Shown here in pieces: positions 11,342-22,825 of a stretch of 64,000 bases of DNA. Under the pieces are notes generated by a model. The model had not been told where the DNA came from. It searched no databases and saw only the letters and a list, made by a program, of their open reading frames with translations. The DNA comes from Polytrichum commune (Eukaryota > Streptophyta > Polytrichopsida > Polytrichales > Polytrichaceae), in contig OX485806.1 of the NCBI GenBank assembly GCA_950295325.1, positions 45,067,169-45,131,168 of the forward strand. Reading direction: 5' to 3'. The translations under genes were made by a program, and so were the position numbers. The number at the start of each line of letters is the position of its first letter. Position 1 is the first letter of the stretch.

Positions 11342-12734
11342 ATCAACAAAAAACGACATTGTTTATGATTGCCATTTGCGTCGTTGAGGACTACAATGAC
11401 TATTAATTTTTATGTTATTATGAACGACTTGTAACGAACAAATAGTCGTTGTAGATGTGACGTGGGAACCTAGACTCTATAGTCATATAGGCTAGTCGTA
11501 AACATGTTGAACAGACGTGACATATTGTGATGATACAGGCATTACGTGGCATCCACGCCATGGCCTCACATCCATGTCCTCATATGAGCTGGCTCTCACG
11601 CCATGTCAACAAACACGTGGCTTCGGAGTCAATTGGCCATGTCATCATGCATTGAAATACTGTGTGACACGTAGTATTTGTCGATATGCGAGGTTACATG
11701 GGGTCAAATAATATATCGCCACGTGTCCATTTATATAGTTATTATGTAGTCATTTGCAGTTGTTGAACATAACATGGCGCAGACGTGAAGTACATTGGGT
11801 TTGTCATGTGGCCATGTGTATCGTAAACGATTATTCCATTATTATTGAACAACTACATGCTAATGACATGTGCACAGGTTTATGCCATCTGTGAGCACAT
11901 TGAGCCTTTATTTACTCTTTCATTAGTAGGACACTTCATTGCGTGTGCCGAGGTGTCAAGGGTACACGTGTCATATGTGATGACTCAGTTCTTCACGTAC
12001 ATGCATAAATGACTATAATTCAACAGCGGCAATAATTTTTTCTTTCCTATGCAGCCATGATTGTCCCACAACGGATCTGTATCATGCCATTTTGATTGCA
12101 ATGCAACTTTGTATGGTTAACAATGACTACATTGCAAAAGGTGTGCAGTCACTGATGTGCAGTTAATATCCATCCCAACTTGACAGTGACTACAAATTCT
12201 AATACGAACTTGACCTCAACGACGACAAAATTGCTAGTGAACGACTACCAATGACAATGATTTTTCATGCACTGTCTGCAGTTTCAAAATAATAACGCCA
12301 TAGCAAGAGAAATTGCGTTTACAATACCGTTCAAGCATGCAACTACCATTCAAGCATTGGGATCGAGACTCAATATGAAAGTGGGGATCATATTCTCAAT
12401 ATGAATGTGGGGATCATATTTGAAAAATAATAGATATTTAAAATTTATTGTTCAGTTCCCAACAAAATGCATAGGCGTGTTCATATGTAGGTTGAGAGTT
12501 TACAGTGCAGAAGACCTGTATGTCCTCCTCGATAAGTACGTGGGAGGAAAATCATGCTGCTATCAAATTCCTTTCATTCCACAGTGTGTTGCTTGCCACC
12601 ACATCTTCAACTACCCATTGGTCTCATGCCTCATGTGGATATGCAAGTTTCACATCACCTAGCTAAGCGGTGGTTACGTCCACTTTGTAGCAAAAATCTA
12701 GAATGACCTTAAAATGAAACTTATCCACACCCCC
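11342..12734. other. CACTA left subterminal region, non-coding
   Basis: No gene. Short ACGACT/AGTCGT-type words and ACGTGGC-like words recur on both strands, as in subterminal transposase-binding regions. Parts of 11330-11945 are matched, inverted, by 23620-23789 plus 30197-30444. A 26-bp direct duplication (CTCAATATGAA(A/T)GTGGGG...) lies at about 12370-12422. The minus strand is coding-like again from about 12975. Confidence 0.55.
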
Positions 12735-12975
12735 CACACCACTGATTTACCAGTGGCCACCTTCTGTCTCTTGTTTTTTGGACTCATCATATGCACACAT
12801 TGCCCAACATTGAACTGTACCCATACACCATCTACAAAATAATCAATCGCATACCTCATACAATGTAAATGTCATAACAATAATGTGTCAGCAATCAGTC
12901 CTTCAGGTAGAACTACATTTTTTTCCTTGCCCTCCAATGTGAACTCCATCATGGACTCAAAAACCCGCACCCAAT
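12735..12975 (-). pseudogene. Coding-like segment at the 3' side of the CACTA minus-strand gene
   Basis: One minus-strand frame reads about 75 protein-like residues (ESMMEFTLEGKEKNVVLPEG, later CMRYAIDYFVDGVWVQFNVG and MMSPKNKRQKV) with a single TGA that a CGA-to-TGA change would explain. It lies downstream of the HAD-like segment on the same strand and ends in basic residues. It is probably a further exon or the C-terminus of that gene. I recognise no domain. Confidence 0.45.
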
Positions 12976-13143
12976 AACACACGCTTGAATTATCCTATAC
13001 TAAAAGATTTTAGAGAAGAATTGCAGGAACCTTACATGCAGACAATGTTGTATTGCCTAATGTACTATCCACTGCTTTCACACCCCTTCCCCGCAATTCC
13101 TTGTTGGGAACCACCTACACATGCAAGCAAAATCCAATTTCAA

Positions 13144-14935
13144 TTAGTTATCGACCAACTTAAAGGAGGGGGGACAATGTGCAATGTGAACTTCAAGTTC
13201 ACAACTCTCCTCACCTCCTGGAACCTGCATAGTTGAGTCTGCCATAAGAGTGCATGGCCGATGCACTACCATGTTCCTTGAAAATTGTTTCAGTTTACAC
13301 ACCCCTCCTTGCATTTTGGATAGATTGAAAGTGGACCAAAAACTTCCAACGTCTTGGTGCACATAGAGGCCTTGAAAAGCTGGCAATAAGTTTTCTTTTA
13401 AATAATCTTTGTCCTTAGATAAATTCTTCATATTTGCAACATAGAAGGGGGGGATGATCATATTCGATTGTGGATTGTACTCCACCCTAGGCTCATGGTG
13501 GTCTATGATAACGGTGTTGGTAGCATTCCAACATGGCCGTTTCTTCCAAACCTTGGTCAAGGGTTTCCCCCACAATGAAACCTCATCACTCTTTTGAATT
13601 AACTGGCAATTTTTTGCTGACCATGTAAAAATTGGCTTATAGCCTTCCAAATATGAGAACACTGATAGGATCTCCCGTAGAACCTTTTCCATATACTCAC
13701 TACTCTTTATACCCCAAAATGCTACTTTGAAGATTTTAAAACACCGGCCCAAGAACTCCATCATCCATGGTGTGAACACGAACCTACGTGCTATGATTTT
13801 TTTGATCAACGAATGTTTCAGTTTGGATTTGGTTGAGTCAATAGACTGGTATCCATAAGAGTACCATGCACATTGAATATCAACAATTTAGTTGGAATGT
13901 AGGGTTCCGCTATCGACGACATATGAAAATTGTGCGGCGGGCTCACCTGACTACCAAGCGCACTGTGTGAACCACCAATGTGACCTATCTTGCTTGGTGA
14001 CATGGTTTTGGGGTTTTTGCTCACAAAAACCGTAGATATTCCCTTCCCTGGTGACACAACAAGGGATGCAACCTCTGCCAGAACTCCTACATCCCCGCCC
14101 TCTACACGGTCACTCTCCCCTCTATGCAACTGTCCTTTTCCTCCACCCAAACTCTCACCTCCCCTTTTGACGCCTTTCCCACTGTCACCTTCCTTCTGTA
14201 GCAATCCCCTAGTCCCGCCTTCCTTATTCCCTCCCTTCCCCCCCTCTCCACTATCTTCCACCCCACTCCCACCCTCTGCAATCTTGGAAGGGCCACTGCC
14301 ATGTTCTACATCTTCACCAACGATGGGCCCAACTTCCTGCCTCCCATTATCTGTAGTTATTGGCTGCCCAATAGCTGCCTCTGTTGCAACTCGCTTCTTG
14401 ACACCTCCCTTTGTCGCCCTTTTTTTTTTCAGGGCCTTCTCGCTTCCACGTCCTTTGATCCCCACCTAACTATTCTCTTGGGACACGGTAGCCCCCTTTA
14501 ACTTAGCATCTTTGCTCCTAGTCAACCTAGTGTATTCTTTGGGGGGGGTTTCATCTTCACTATGAACGTCTGAGTCATCCACCACATCTATTGGCAATGT
14601 ATTGGAGGTTCCAATGCATGCCGGACGGGATTGGGCTTGATTCTCGCATGCAGATTTGAGGACGTTTCCATGTATGTCCTCGTTATTGATTGTTGGGCTT
14701 GCTCACAATGGTCCTGGACTCCTGTTTATTCATTATGGTCGTCACCATAGTAGCTAAACTATTCAATGTCAGCGTAATAGCTTTTAGAGCTTGTTCATTG
14801 TTATGACTAGTCATTAACACCTCAGATAGTTGATGCCTAAACTCAGTTTGGTTTAGCTTCACAACAATAATGCGTGATGACATTCTTCCAGACACTGCTT
14901 GTTGTGCACAACACAACAACCCTTTCCAACCTTAG
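13144..14935 (-). pseudogene. FCP1/NIF-like (HAD superfamily) domain protein carried by the CACTA element, broken
   Basis: On the minus strand, a low-complexity Gly/Glu/Lys region (14690-13920) leads to KLLIFNVHGTLMDTSLL, matching HAD motif I (hhhDxDGT) except that the first Asp is Asn. After a frameshift near 13820 the frame continues with RRFVFTPWMMEFLGRCF, VAFWGIKSSEYME, a WGKPLTKVW Lys region, and VIIDHHEPRVEYNP ... IIPPFYV, matching the Asp-containing late motif and tail of FCP1/NIF phosphatases. Stops and frameshifts (about 14465, 13820) break it. The Asn in place of the nucleophile suggests loss of phosphatase activity. It lies downstream of, and on the same strand as, the PF03004-like exons, so it may be the C-terminal half of that gene or captured cargo. 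Confidence 0.6.
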
Positions 14936-15119
14936 AATGGGATCCTCTTAGGGTCCGCCCATGAATTCATTTAAATACACTTTAACCACTACACAATGAC
15001 ACATAAGCTATCAATACAACTACACAATGACACATAAAACACTCGATACATATCATAGTACTAACTGTCTACAACAAAATTACAACCAACAAAATGCACA
15101 TGCAAACATTTTGTGAATC

Positions 15120-18100
15120 TTACAGAAGTGCATTCCCTTGTATGCTCTGATTCTTGCAAGTCCTCTGCTATTTCAGTAATCCGAGGAATCCTCTGTCTCT
15201 TCTCCCTCTGTCATCATGAACACGCGTCGATTCAGTGGCCTACATTTCAATGTCAGCAAACCCAACTCAACATAATGTACAAGGAACACTGGAAAATCCA
15301 TTAACAGTACTAAACACAACACATACCAACTGCGCTTCTTTCCCAGCTTTGCCAGCTCGTCCAACGGTGGACTGGTTCTTCACTAGTTTTTTTGCATTTT
15401 CCATTCTGATTGCTTTCTGCTCTATTTTTGGTTTCGACCAGTACTTACAAAGTCGTGCCCACTGATCGGGCTCAATGTAATCGGACATTCTTTCTTTCCA
15501 CCCAAAAACCATGCCTTCATTTTGGACCTCTCAGTGTTCATCTGCCTCTTTATTGCATTCTTGAAACCCTCCTCTGATAGGTTGTTCCCCAAATATTCAA
15601 ACTCATTATCCATGGCACTCCTTAGTTTGTCAATGTTGCAGGGGGATTGGTCCTTCCACTTCACACAACTCACATCCAGTATCCTACGGACCAGGCTCCG
15701 AAGTGCTTTGTCAAACTCATTTTTGCCTTCGCAACCTCCATCTATGCCTCCACCTGCCTTGACCCTCACCTTGTGCGGTTTTTGTCCTCTATTTCCTTCC
15801 TATTTGCTCTCCTTGTTGCCCTCGCCTCGCTCCCTGGCTTCAACGTGGGACCTTCGTTTCGTGGGGCCGCGGGAGCTTGTTGTGGCTGCATCCAAGGACC
15901 AAGGAATTGTTGTCCCATCATCCACTGTTGTTGCTGTGTGGATGGCAACACCAACCATGGTTGTTGCATCCACGATGGATTGTTCGAGGGTGCAACTACT
16001 GGTTGAGGAGGAGCTATTGTTTTGGGTTGGGAGAGGTGCGCCTTCATGCAAAAACAAACATCATCATTAGGGGAAATTTACATTCATTTCAGAATTCATA
16101 TGATAGTCATGGTTTAGGAATGAGATGCAACACACAATGGCGCGAGGTCCTACACACATGAGAATTGGGTGACCTTGCAATGATTTATATTTTCACATCT
16201 AGAAAAAACCACATTGGATATTCTGAGACAAACCTACGAAAAAGAATGAAAATTACCTTCTTCGGTGGGCTCTTAAATATTTGCCTTGAGTGCCTCTTTA
16301 TTGCACTTGACCCTGGCAGATCCTCAGTACCTCATCGCAGTGAGTGAGCATCTTCGTCCTCTTCCTCATCTGTAAGTGGAAATCCAACCACACATTTAGG
16401 TACAAACGGACAGTTGCAGTGTCAATCATGATCATGCAACGTAAAATTTGAAATATAATGCAGAAACTCATCAGAACAAATAATCCAATACTCTCCAATC
16501 TATCGACTATACGTTCAAAAGATTTCATGTCCCGTCACCGTGTAGAAAAGTACCGAAATTGGAGCCACTAGAATCCCCCATGCATGTTCAATCATAAATT
16601 GCAACATGGTTTGGGGTAGTCGTTCCAAAGGAATCAGCTCTAGTGCTCAGCCAAGAAAGGATGTTAGTCTTTGCCTACAAAAGCAAAAATTGGGTACGTA
16701 GGTTAGGAACAAACCCTAGCTCTGAAGATAGATGTTTGTTAATCATGTATTATTTTAATCTTCACACATATAGTCGTGTGGAACACATATAGGTGTGTAC
16801 ACACATGTGAGAAGATGAGTAGTTGATTTCGATCTCATTTTATCGACTGGGTCCCTATCAAATCACAAGCCTGGATGGACTCAAACCTAATTCAAAAAAT
16901 GTTACTCTTAGCCTACATAAAGCTGACAATACAACTACACAATGACACATAAGGCAATCAAAAAATGTTATTTCATCTCAACGTGCCAGAAATTAAATTT
17001 CAGTTTTGGTAAACGAATAGATGTATTAGGGTTAACTAATAAAACATGAAGACATATACTCTCCTGGCTCTTCCATTTCCAGACATCAACCAAAGACACC
17101 ACAACCACCATCATCTCTCTCGTAGAGAGTGCATTGACCACAGGCAAGGCCAAACTCCATGAATCCAGGAGAAGGAGGTGCATCATTTTTAATCACAGAT
17201 CTATGTCGAAAGTGCAACTAGTCATTCCTCAACCTAAATGGTCATGGTTGAAGAAGCTCACCTGGACTGTACTCAACCTCGGTCTTTGTCTCTGCTGATT
17301 CTTCCTCTCCATCCATGTCCCAAAGATCTTCCCGGGCTTCGAAGGTTGCTATTTTCCGCAGTACTCTGTGTTTGCGGCGCACTGGCACAATTGGGCCCGC
17401 CTGGATAGCGATCGAAGTTGACTTTAGTGCGCTGAAGCTGTCACACCTATAGTGAACACAATGGATAACATGCAACAATCACTTAAAAAATGAATGATAC
17501 AAAGCCTACAAAACCTACATCACATTGCATTCTCAACATTTCAGAATTACACCCTAAATCAGCTAAGCATCACTCACATAATTGCATATAAGAATGGTTA
17601 AGGATTGTATGATTTATACCAAAACCTTAAACCCTAAATTCATCCTTCATCTTTTCAAATGCTGCAGCTGTTGAATCTAGGTTAGTCTTAGAATCATAGT
17701 CTCAATACATAACCATCATAATCATTTCAGAATAGCATTACAAAATCACACCCTAAATCAATGTTTTTCAAATTAAGATGCTCACAAAAAAAACTCATGT
17801 ACACATATATATAACCAAAGAAAGCAGGGATGGCCACTCATAACCTAATCCTGCATCCACATGTACTATATCTCGAGACATACAGATATGTCTGGACATG
17901 GAGTAGCCGTTCAGAGGGCAAGTGTGAAATTGAGACCATGTTGTGAAGGTTCATAACAACTAGAAGAGCAAAGAGAGTTGCAATTGATTGTACCTAGCTG
18001 AAATAACCACATGTGTATAGTAAGTAGGTACATCATCGATAGAGGAGAGCTCAAAAACCACAAGCACATCCAGTTTTCCAAAGTGTGCACAAACATGAAT

Positions 18101-19538
18101 CATCGAATTTTGCCCATAAAATCTTTAACCCAAAAAAAGAAAACAGAAAAAAGTGCCCAGTGAATCATTGATCCTAACCCTGCATCCACATCTATATTCT
18201 GGAGATATACAAAATTGTATGGACATGGAGTAGCCGTTCATAGGGCAAATGCAAAATCAACACCATGGTTTTAAAAGTCTTTAGAACAACCTGAACACCA
18301 GCGAGAGAGACTTGCAGCTGATTTGCACCGAGCCAACAAATCCAAATGACTGGACACATCGAGAAACTGAATTGAGTCGAGGGTGAGAGACAGGAAGTTG
18401 TAGAGAACTCCCACCGAGTTGACAAGGCAATCATGCTTAGGTGGCAAATTAGTTAGAGCGAAGGTAGTTAGTTACGTAATGTGACGTCCAGAAGTAGTAG
18501 TCATGATGGGCTCTTCTTCCTATCCAAGTCAGGTTCACTTTCATTGTCATTATCTTGTCCTGACAGGTCGCCTCAACTGACAAACCTTAAACCCTAAATT
18601 CATCTTTCATCCTTTCAAATGCTGCAACTATTGAATATGGGTTAGTCTTAGAATCACAGTCTCAATACATAACCATCAAAATCATTTCAGAATAGCATTA
18701 TAGAATCACACCCTAAATTAGCTAAGCATCACTCACATAATTGCATATAAGAATGGTTAAGGGTTTTTGTAAGATGCACTTCCAAAACCTTCAACCCTAT
18801 ATCATTTTACATTCATTTCAAATGTTGCAATTGTTGAATCTAGGTTAGTCCTAGAAACTGCCCCAATACATAACCATCAGAATCATTTCAGAGTACACAC
18901 CTCAAAATCACAACAAGAGAGTTTAGTACTAGGAGAGATGAGTAGTAGGAGGGATGAGCACAAAGAGAGAAGACGACCACCCGATGTGCGTATCCGAGTC
19001 GTAGTTGAGGGTCAGAGTCCTAGAAACAGGTCCCAAAACCCTAAGCTAGAGAATGAGGGAGAGACTTCGACAAGACACTGCGACCCCTATGGAGACGTCA
19101 TGAGGTGGACAAAATCTGCACCGTCCATCTGTATGGCGGAGATTTCGCCACGTGCCCCTTTCGAGACTAAACACGGACTACACAGCGCGGACCCAACATC
19201 CGCAAACCCCATGTTTGCGGAATGGCCCGGCCGCAGAGCATCTCCTGACCCCGGACCTTAGTGGCACCCACAACTCGCACACATCGCCACAAATAGAGTC
19301 GGACACAACAAGAGCATTTCATGAACGCAGGTAAGATGCATTTACAAACTCACAAACGCTTGTTCCATTGGCTTCATGAGCTCCTTAATTTTTGCAACGC
19401 GTTTGTTGCGTTCCAGCTCGTAGGAGCACCTCTCTAGGTCCCTATCGTCATCTTCAGTAGGGCCATTGGATGCAACCTGGTCGCATTTCTCCTTGGTCCA
19501 GGGAGGTATGAGAGGTGACCGCACCGAGTCCATGGGAG
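15120..19538 (-). pseudogene. CACTA second gene: PF03004-like (Ptta/En-Spm) transposon protein, multi-exon, broken
   Basis: Minus-strand exons can be read between GT-AG sites: 19538-19354 (charged; CSYELERNKRVAKIKELMKP), 17446-17262 (VPVRRKHRVLRKI, acidic tail), about 16369-16258, about 16050-15320, and about 15245-15125. The long exon begins Gln/Pro-rich (QQQQWMMGQQF), then has FEYLGNNLSEEGFKNAIKRQ and YIEPDQWARLCKYWSKP, followed by basic residues and NAKK. This is the W-x3-C/V-x-YW pattern of plant transposase family PF03004, seen in second genes of CACTA elements. A frameshift near 15500 and a TGA in the 16369-16258 exon show decay. These proteins are thought to bind element ends. Confidence 0.6.
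17530..18905. repeat. Dispersed and tandem duplications inside introns of the CACTA minus-strand gene
   Basis: A block beginning AACCTTAAACCCTAAATTCAT and containing CAATACATAACCATCA occurs near 17622, 18585 and, more diverged, 18790. A companion block (GCTAAGCATCACTCACATAA) occurs near 17561 and 18720. A different 250-bp block, starting TAACC(TAAT)CCTGCATCCACAT and containing GGACATGGAGTAGCCGTTCA, is duplicated at 17841-18090 and 18174-18430. No coding region lies between them. Confidence 0.65.
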
Positions 19539-20430
19539 CAACCTTATACCAACATAAATGAACAAACTACCGCTATACTCTCTACAAATACGTGAACATT
19601 CTTAGTCCATCATTGTATCTCTCAACAATCTCAGAATATTGGTTGAAGGGGATAGGTAGGAATAATTGCTCGAATGTACCTTGGTTACATACACGTTTTA
19701 TTGCAGTGTTGTCTTGAAGCCTCTTGCCTTGAGCCCAGACGTGCAATACGCCATGGCCATGGACTGAATGGTATTTAGGGGCGGGGACCTAACGGATACA
19801 ATTTAAGGCGCATTAAAGAGTTCAGAGTACGCCATTGAAGCGCTAGGGTTTCAATATGTATACTGTTCCAATTTGAAGAATGTTTAATGAATGACTACTG
19901 AGCGACTACTGAACGATTGGTGAATAACTGCTGAATGACTAGTGAATGACTAGTGCATGTCGAGTGTTTTTTGCGTGGGCATGAACGATTAGTATGTGAT
20001 TACTGTACGATCAATTTATGACAGATGAACAACCATTAAATGGTTGTTGGGAACCCTTACACCTCTCAAGAGAAAACAATGACTTAAATACAACTGCAGT
20101 TGGCTACACCCCACAAATTTATACGGTCCCACATGGTTCACTACTAGGAACTTCCAGACTAGGTTGATGGGATTTGTTGCACGATAACCCTAGATCCACC
20201 TCTTTAAACTTCACCCATCAAAAGACTGATCTGCGCATAGTGGGCAACTTGTAGGTTACATGGACGGAGGAAGACTCCCTCTTCATGACAGGAGACGGCA
20301 ACAACATCGCAACGACCGTCTGTGGAGGAAGGAGCAAGAGAGAGCCACATTGTATAACCTGAAACGAATTCATTGCCCATGTTGCAAATGCAAAGGATGA
20401 GTTCAATGCTCTATTGTAAAAGTAAAGGAT
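19539..20430. promoter_or_regulatory. Divergent spacer between the two CACTA genes
   Basis: This roughly 890-bp gap separates the first recognisable exon of the minus-strand gene from TNP2 on the plus strand. Promoters for both should lie here. It contains the 11-bp repeat array at 19890-19966 but no clear TATA box that I would commit to. Confidence 0.4.
19890..19966. repeat. Seven tandem 11-bp repeats, consensus AATGACTACTG
   Basis: Consecutive 11-mers: AATGACTACTG, AGCGACTACTG, AACGATTGGTG, AATAACTGCTG, AATGACTAGTG (twice) and CATGTCGAGTG. Related GACTA/TAGTC words recur in the element's subterminal regions. A transposase- or promoter-binding array is the natural guess. Confidence 0.75.
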
Positions 20431-21223
20431 CATCTAATTAAAAATGGGAGGGAACCCACATTCAGAGTGTGGAGGGGGCCTGGAGACAGGGACGGCTCTG
20501 ATGAGGAATGGGAACAAGAATTTAGGAGACCGTCAAGACCACAAGACGGACAAATCGGCGAAGGGTTGGATATGCATACCATGCTTGAGGAAGCATTCCA
20601 AGAAATTGATGAGGTACCAACCCACCCCCCTACACTGGAAGAACAAATTGAGGACATAGTAATGGGTGCATTTACAATCGTCGATGAACTGGCTTATGAT
20701 GAAGTTCCACATTCGGACGATGAGTCAAACAATGAGCCTTTGGGGGATAATGGTGGTAGTATTGCAGAAGAAGACAATTATGGTGATCCCCATGTTTTGG
20801 AAGAAACCATTGAGGAGTTGTACCATGGAGCCAAATCTTCCATATTGGCAGCCACGATATTGATAATGACTCTGTGTACGATCCATGGTGTTAGCAACAA
20901 TTTGCGGACCAGTTTTTCACCCTCTTCCGTGAACACCTTCTACCCAGTGAGAACATGTTACCCAAAAACCTTCATGTCGCAAAGGTATTGATTCAAAAAT
21001 TAAGATTGAATTACAATACAATTCATGCATGCCAAGCATGTTGTGTTTTATTTAGAGGGAAATATGAAGGTGCCACAAGTTGTCCGAAGTGTAATAAACC
21101 ACGTTACAAAGATGAAGCCAAAAAACATAGACCTTGGAAAGTGCTTAGACAATTTTCGTTGATTCCAAGACTAAGACGTATGTTTCGCACACCGACAATA
21201 TCTGAACTCATGGTGTGGCATGC

Positions 21224-22825
21224 CCTAAACCTCCACCTTTATGCGTCGTAGTCCAGGTGAGGGCCGGGGGCTCACATGAATCTCAATAATCTAGTCTCTG
21301 CTTCAACCTCTACCATACACTTTTGGGTTGGAACATTAGGCACACATTCTTTATAATAAAGAGGAAATAACGATTTAGCATTTAGAAATGTTTGTCTCTC
21401 ACTCACATGTCATTCCACTTCCCCCTTAATTAATCCTTGACAATGAAGCTTTGCACTAATTATTGCCCACTAATGATGTGCCACCTTCTATCCTTGATCA
21501 TGAATTAGCTAAGTAATTATTAGATTAAACACTGCTACTTCTGAACCTAACCAGTAACTGCCGAGAAAGACTAGCTGAACCGTCAACCAGCATGTCCTCG
21601 TTCCTAAGCTGTTGGGCCGTCAACCAGCCTCCTACCCGTCACTGCCAGTCGTTCCCCGTCAACCCAGGAGTAGTCACCACTAGCAGTGGCTGACCGTTCC
21701 AACACAGGTTGCCTCCCTCGTTAGTTTGTCACTCCTGCTCTATTGCGGCAACTGCTATCCACCCAGTCACCTTCCCTTTGATGTGTTCAATTCAATCCCG
21801 AGCCAGCACCCACTGTTTTCCGCGATGGCAACCTGAGATTGCTTGCGCTCCTTCCACTCACTCTCCGAGGAGCCTCCCCCCGCATTGGGCCCATCCATTC
21901 CCCTCTGACAGCTGCATTCTTCACCCATTTTTTCAAAGCGCAAAACATCCAACCTTCAACCCCACTGTGACCTTGTGCCAAGGCATAATGCCAAAGCTGT
22001 GATTGTGTGAAGGCTGGTCCATTCAAACCTCTTCCCCCTGCCATATTGGTGCTGATGACACTCATCCTTCCCCTCAGAGTTTGCAACCCAATTCAACTCG
22101 CATTCCGTGCATTCCCCCTGGTAGAATTCAAAAATCGAATGCCTCCCTCATTGGCGGAGCAACTGGTTCCCTCCTTCATGCCCTTTCTCTGCACTCGGAC
22201 TTGCACTCATTCACCAAACCATTAGCCCGACTTGATCTTTCCAAGGCCACCCAGTCTGAATCAATTTTTGCCTTCAGCAGCAAACCCAGCTAACTATTCC
22301 CCTCCTCTATTTCGGTAGTCAATCGTCACCCATGCCGTCATGTCGCCGCTCCAGCTGGGAACTGTAGCTCTGCATTTCCCAACCTCCACCTTCAGTAGCA
22401 CCATCCCCCATCCCAGAGACAGGGCTCCGCCCCTTCCTGGCCTACCTTCACTTACTGCTACCAAGAGAGAGAGTTTGAAAGTGAGAAAGGCACCTCAACT
22501 ACCGCCTTCCCCCGATCCGGAAAATGTTAAGGCGAACAGTGCCCGCACCCCATAATGAACAGCAATGATGCCCATCTCCGCCATTTTGGACTCCCGGCTT
22601 GCCAAGCCTAAGCTTTTAACCTAACTGGTCCACTAACTAACTCTTAAATAAACTATTTTACCCTACAATACTAAGAGCACACAACTCCACTTTTAATGTA
22701 ATTAAAATTCAAACCAACAGCCTTCACTATTTTTATATTTTTAATATCTTGATAGAAAATCAAAGCCTAAGTCTAAACAAATTTAAAGGTTTAAGAATAT
22801 ATGTGGGCTCAATATTGGACTCACA
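21224..22825 (-). repeat. Solo LTR 1 (family starting TGTGAGCCC), inserted in TNP2
   Basis: It lies between two copies of CATGC (21219-21223 and 22826-22830). Deleting the insert and one CATGC restores the TNP2 frame exactly (VWHA then KDTSRDG). Reversed, it begins TGTGAGTCCAATATTG and ends in the family tail (GGACTACGACGCATAAAGG, GGTTTAGGG). The last few bases of the usual TGTCAGCC-type end (plus-strand view) are missing at 21224. Length 1,602 bp, no coding sequence. Confidence 0.8.

Noticed and set aside
13990-14469. Ser/Pro-rich 159-codon open frame on the plus strand
   Set aside because: Antisense of the Gly/Glu/Lys low-complexity region of the HAD-domain gene.
15522-16070. 182-codon open frame on the plus strand
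   Set aside because: Antisense to the long exon of the PF03004-like gene, which has recognisable motifs on the minus strand; the plus frame has none.
21709-22555. Several Ser/Pro-rich open frames on the plus strand
   Set aside because: They lie wholly within solo LTR 1, change frame repeatedly and have no domain; they follow from C-rich composition.
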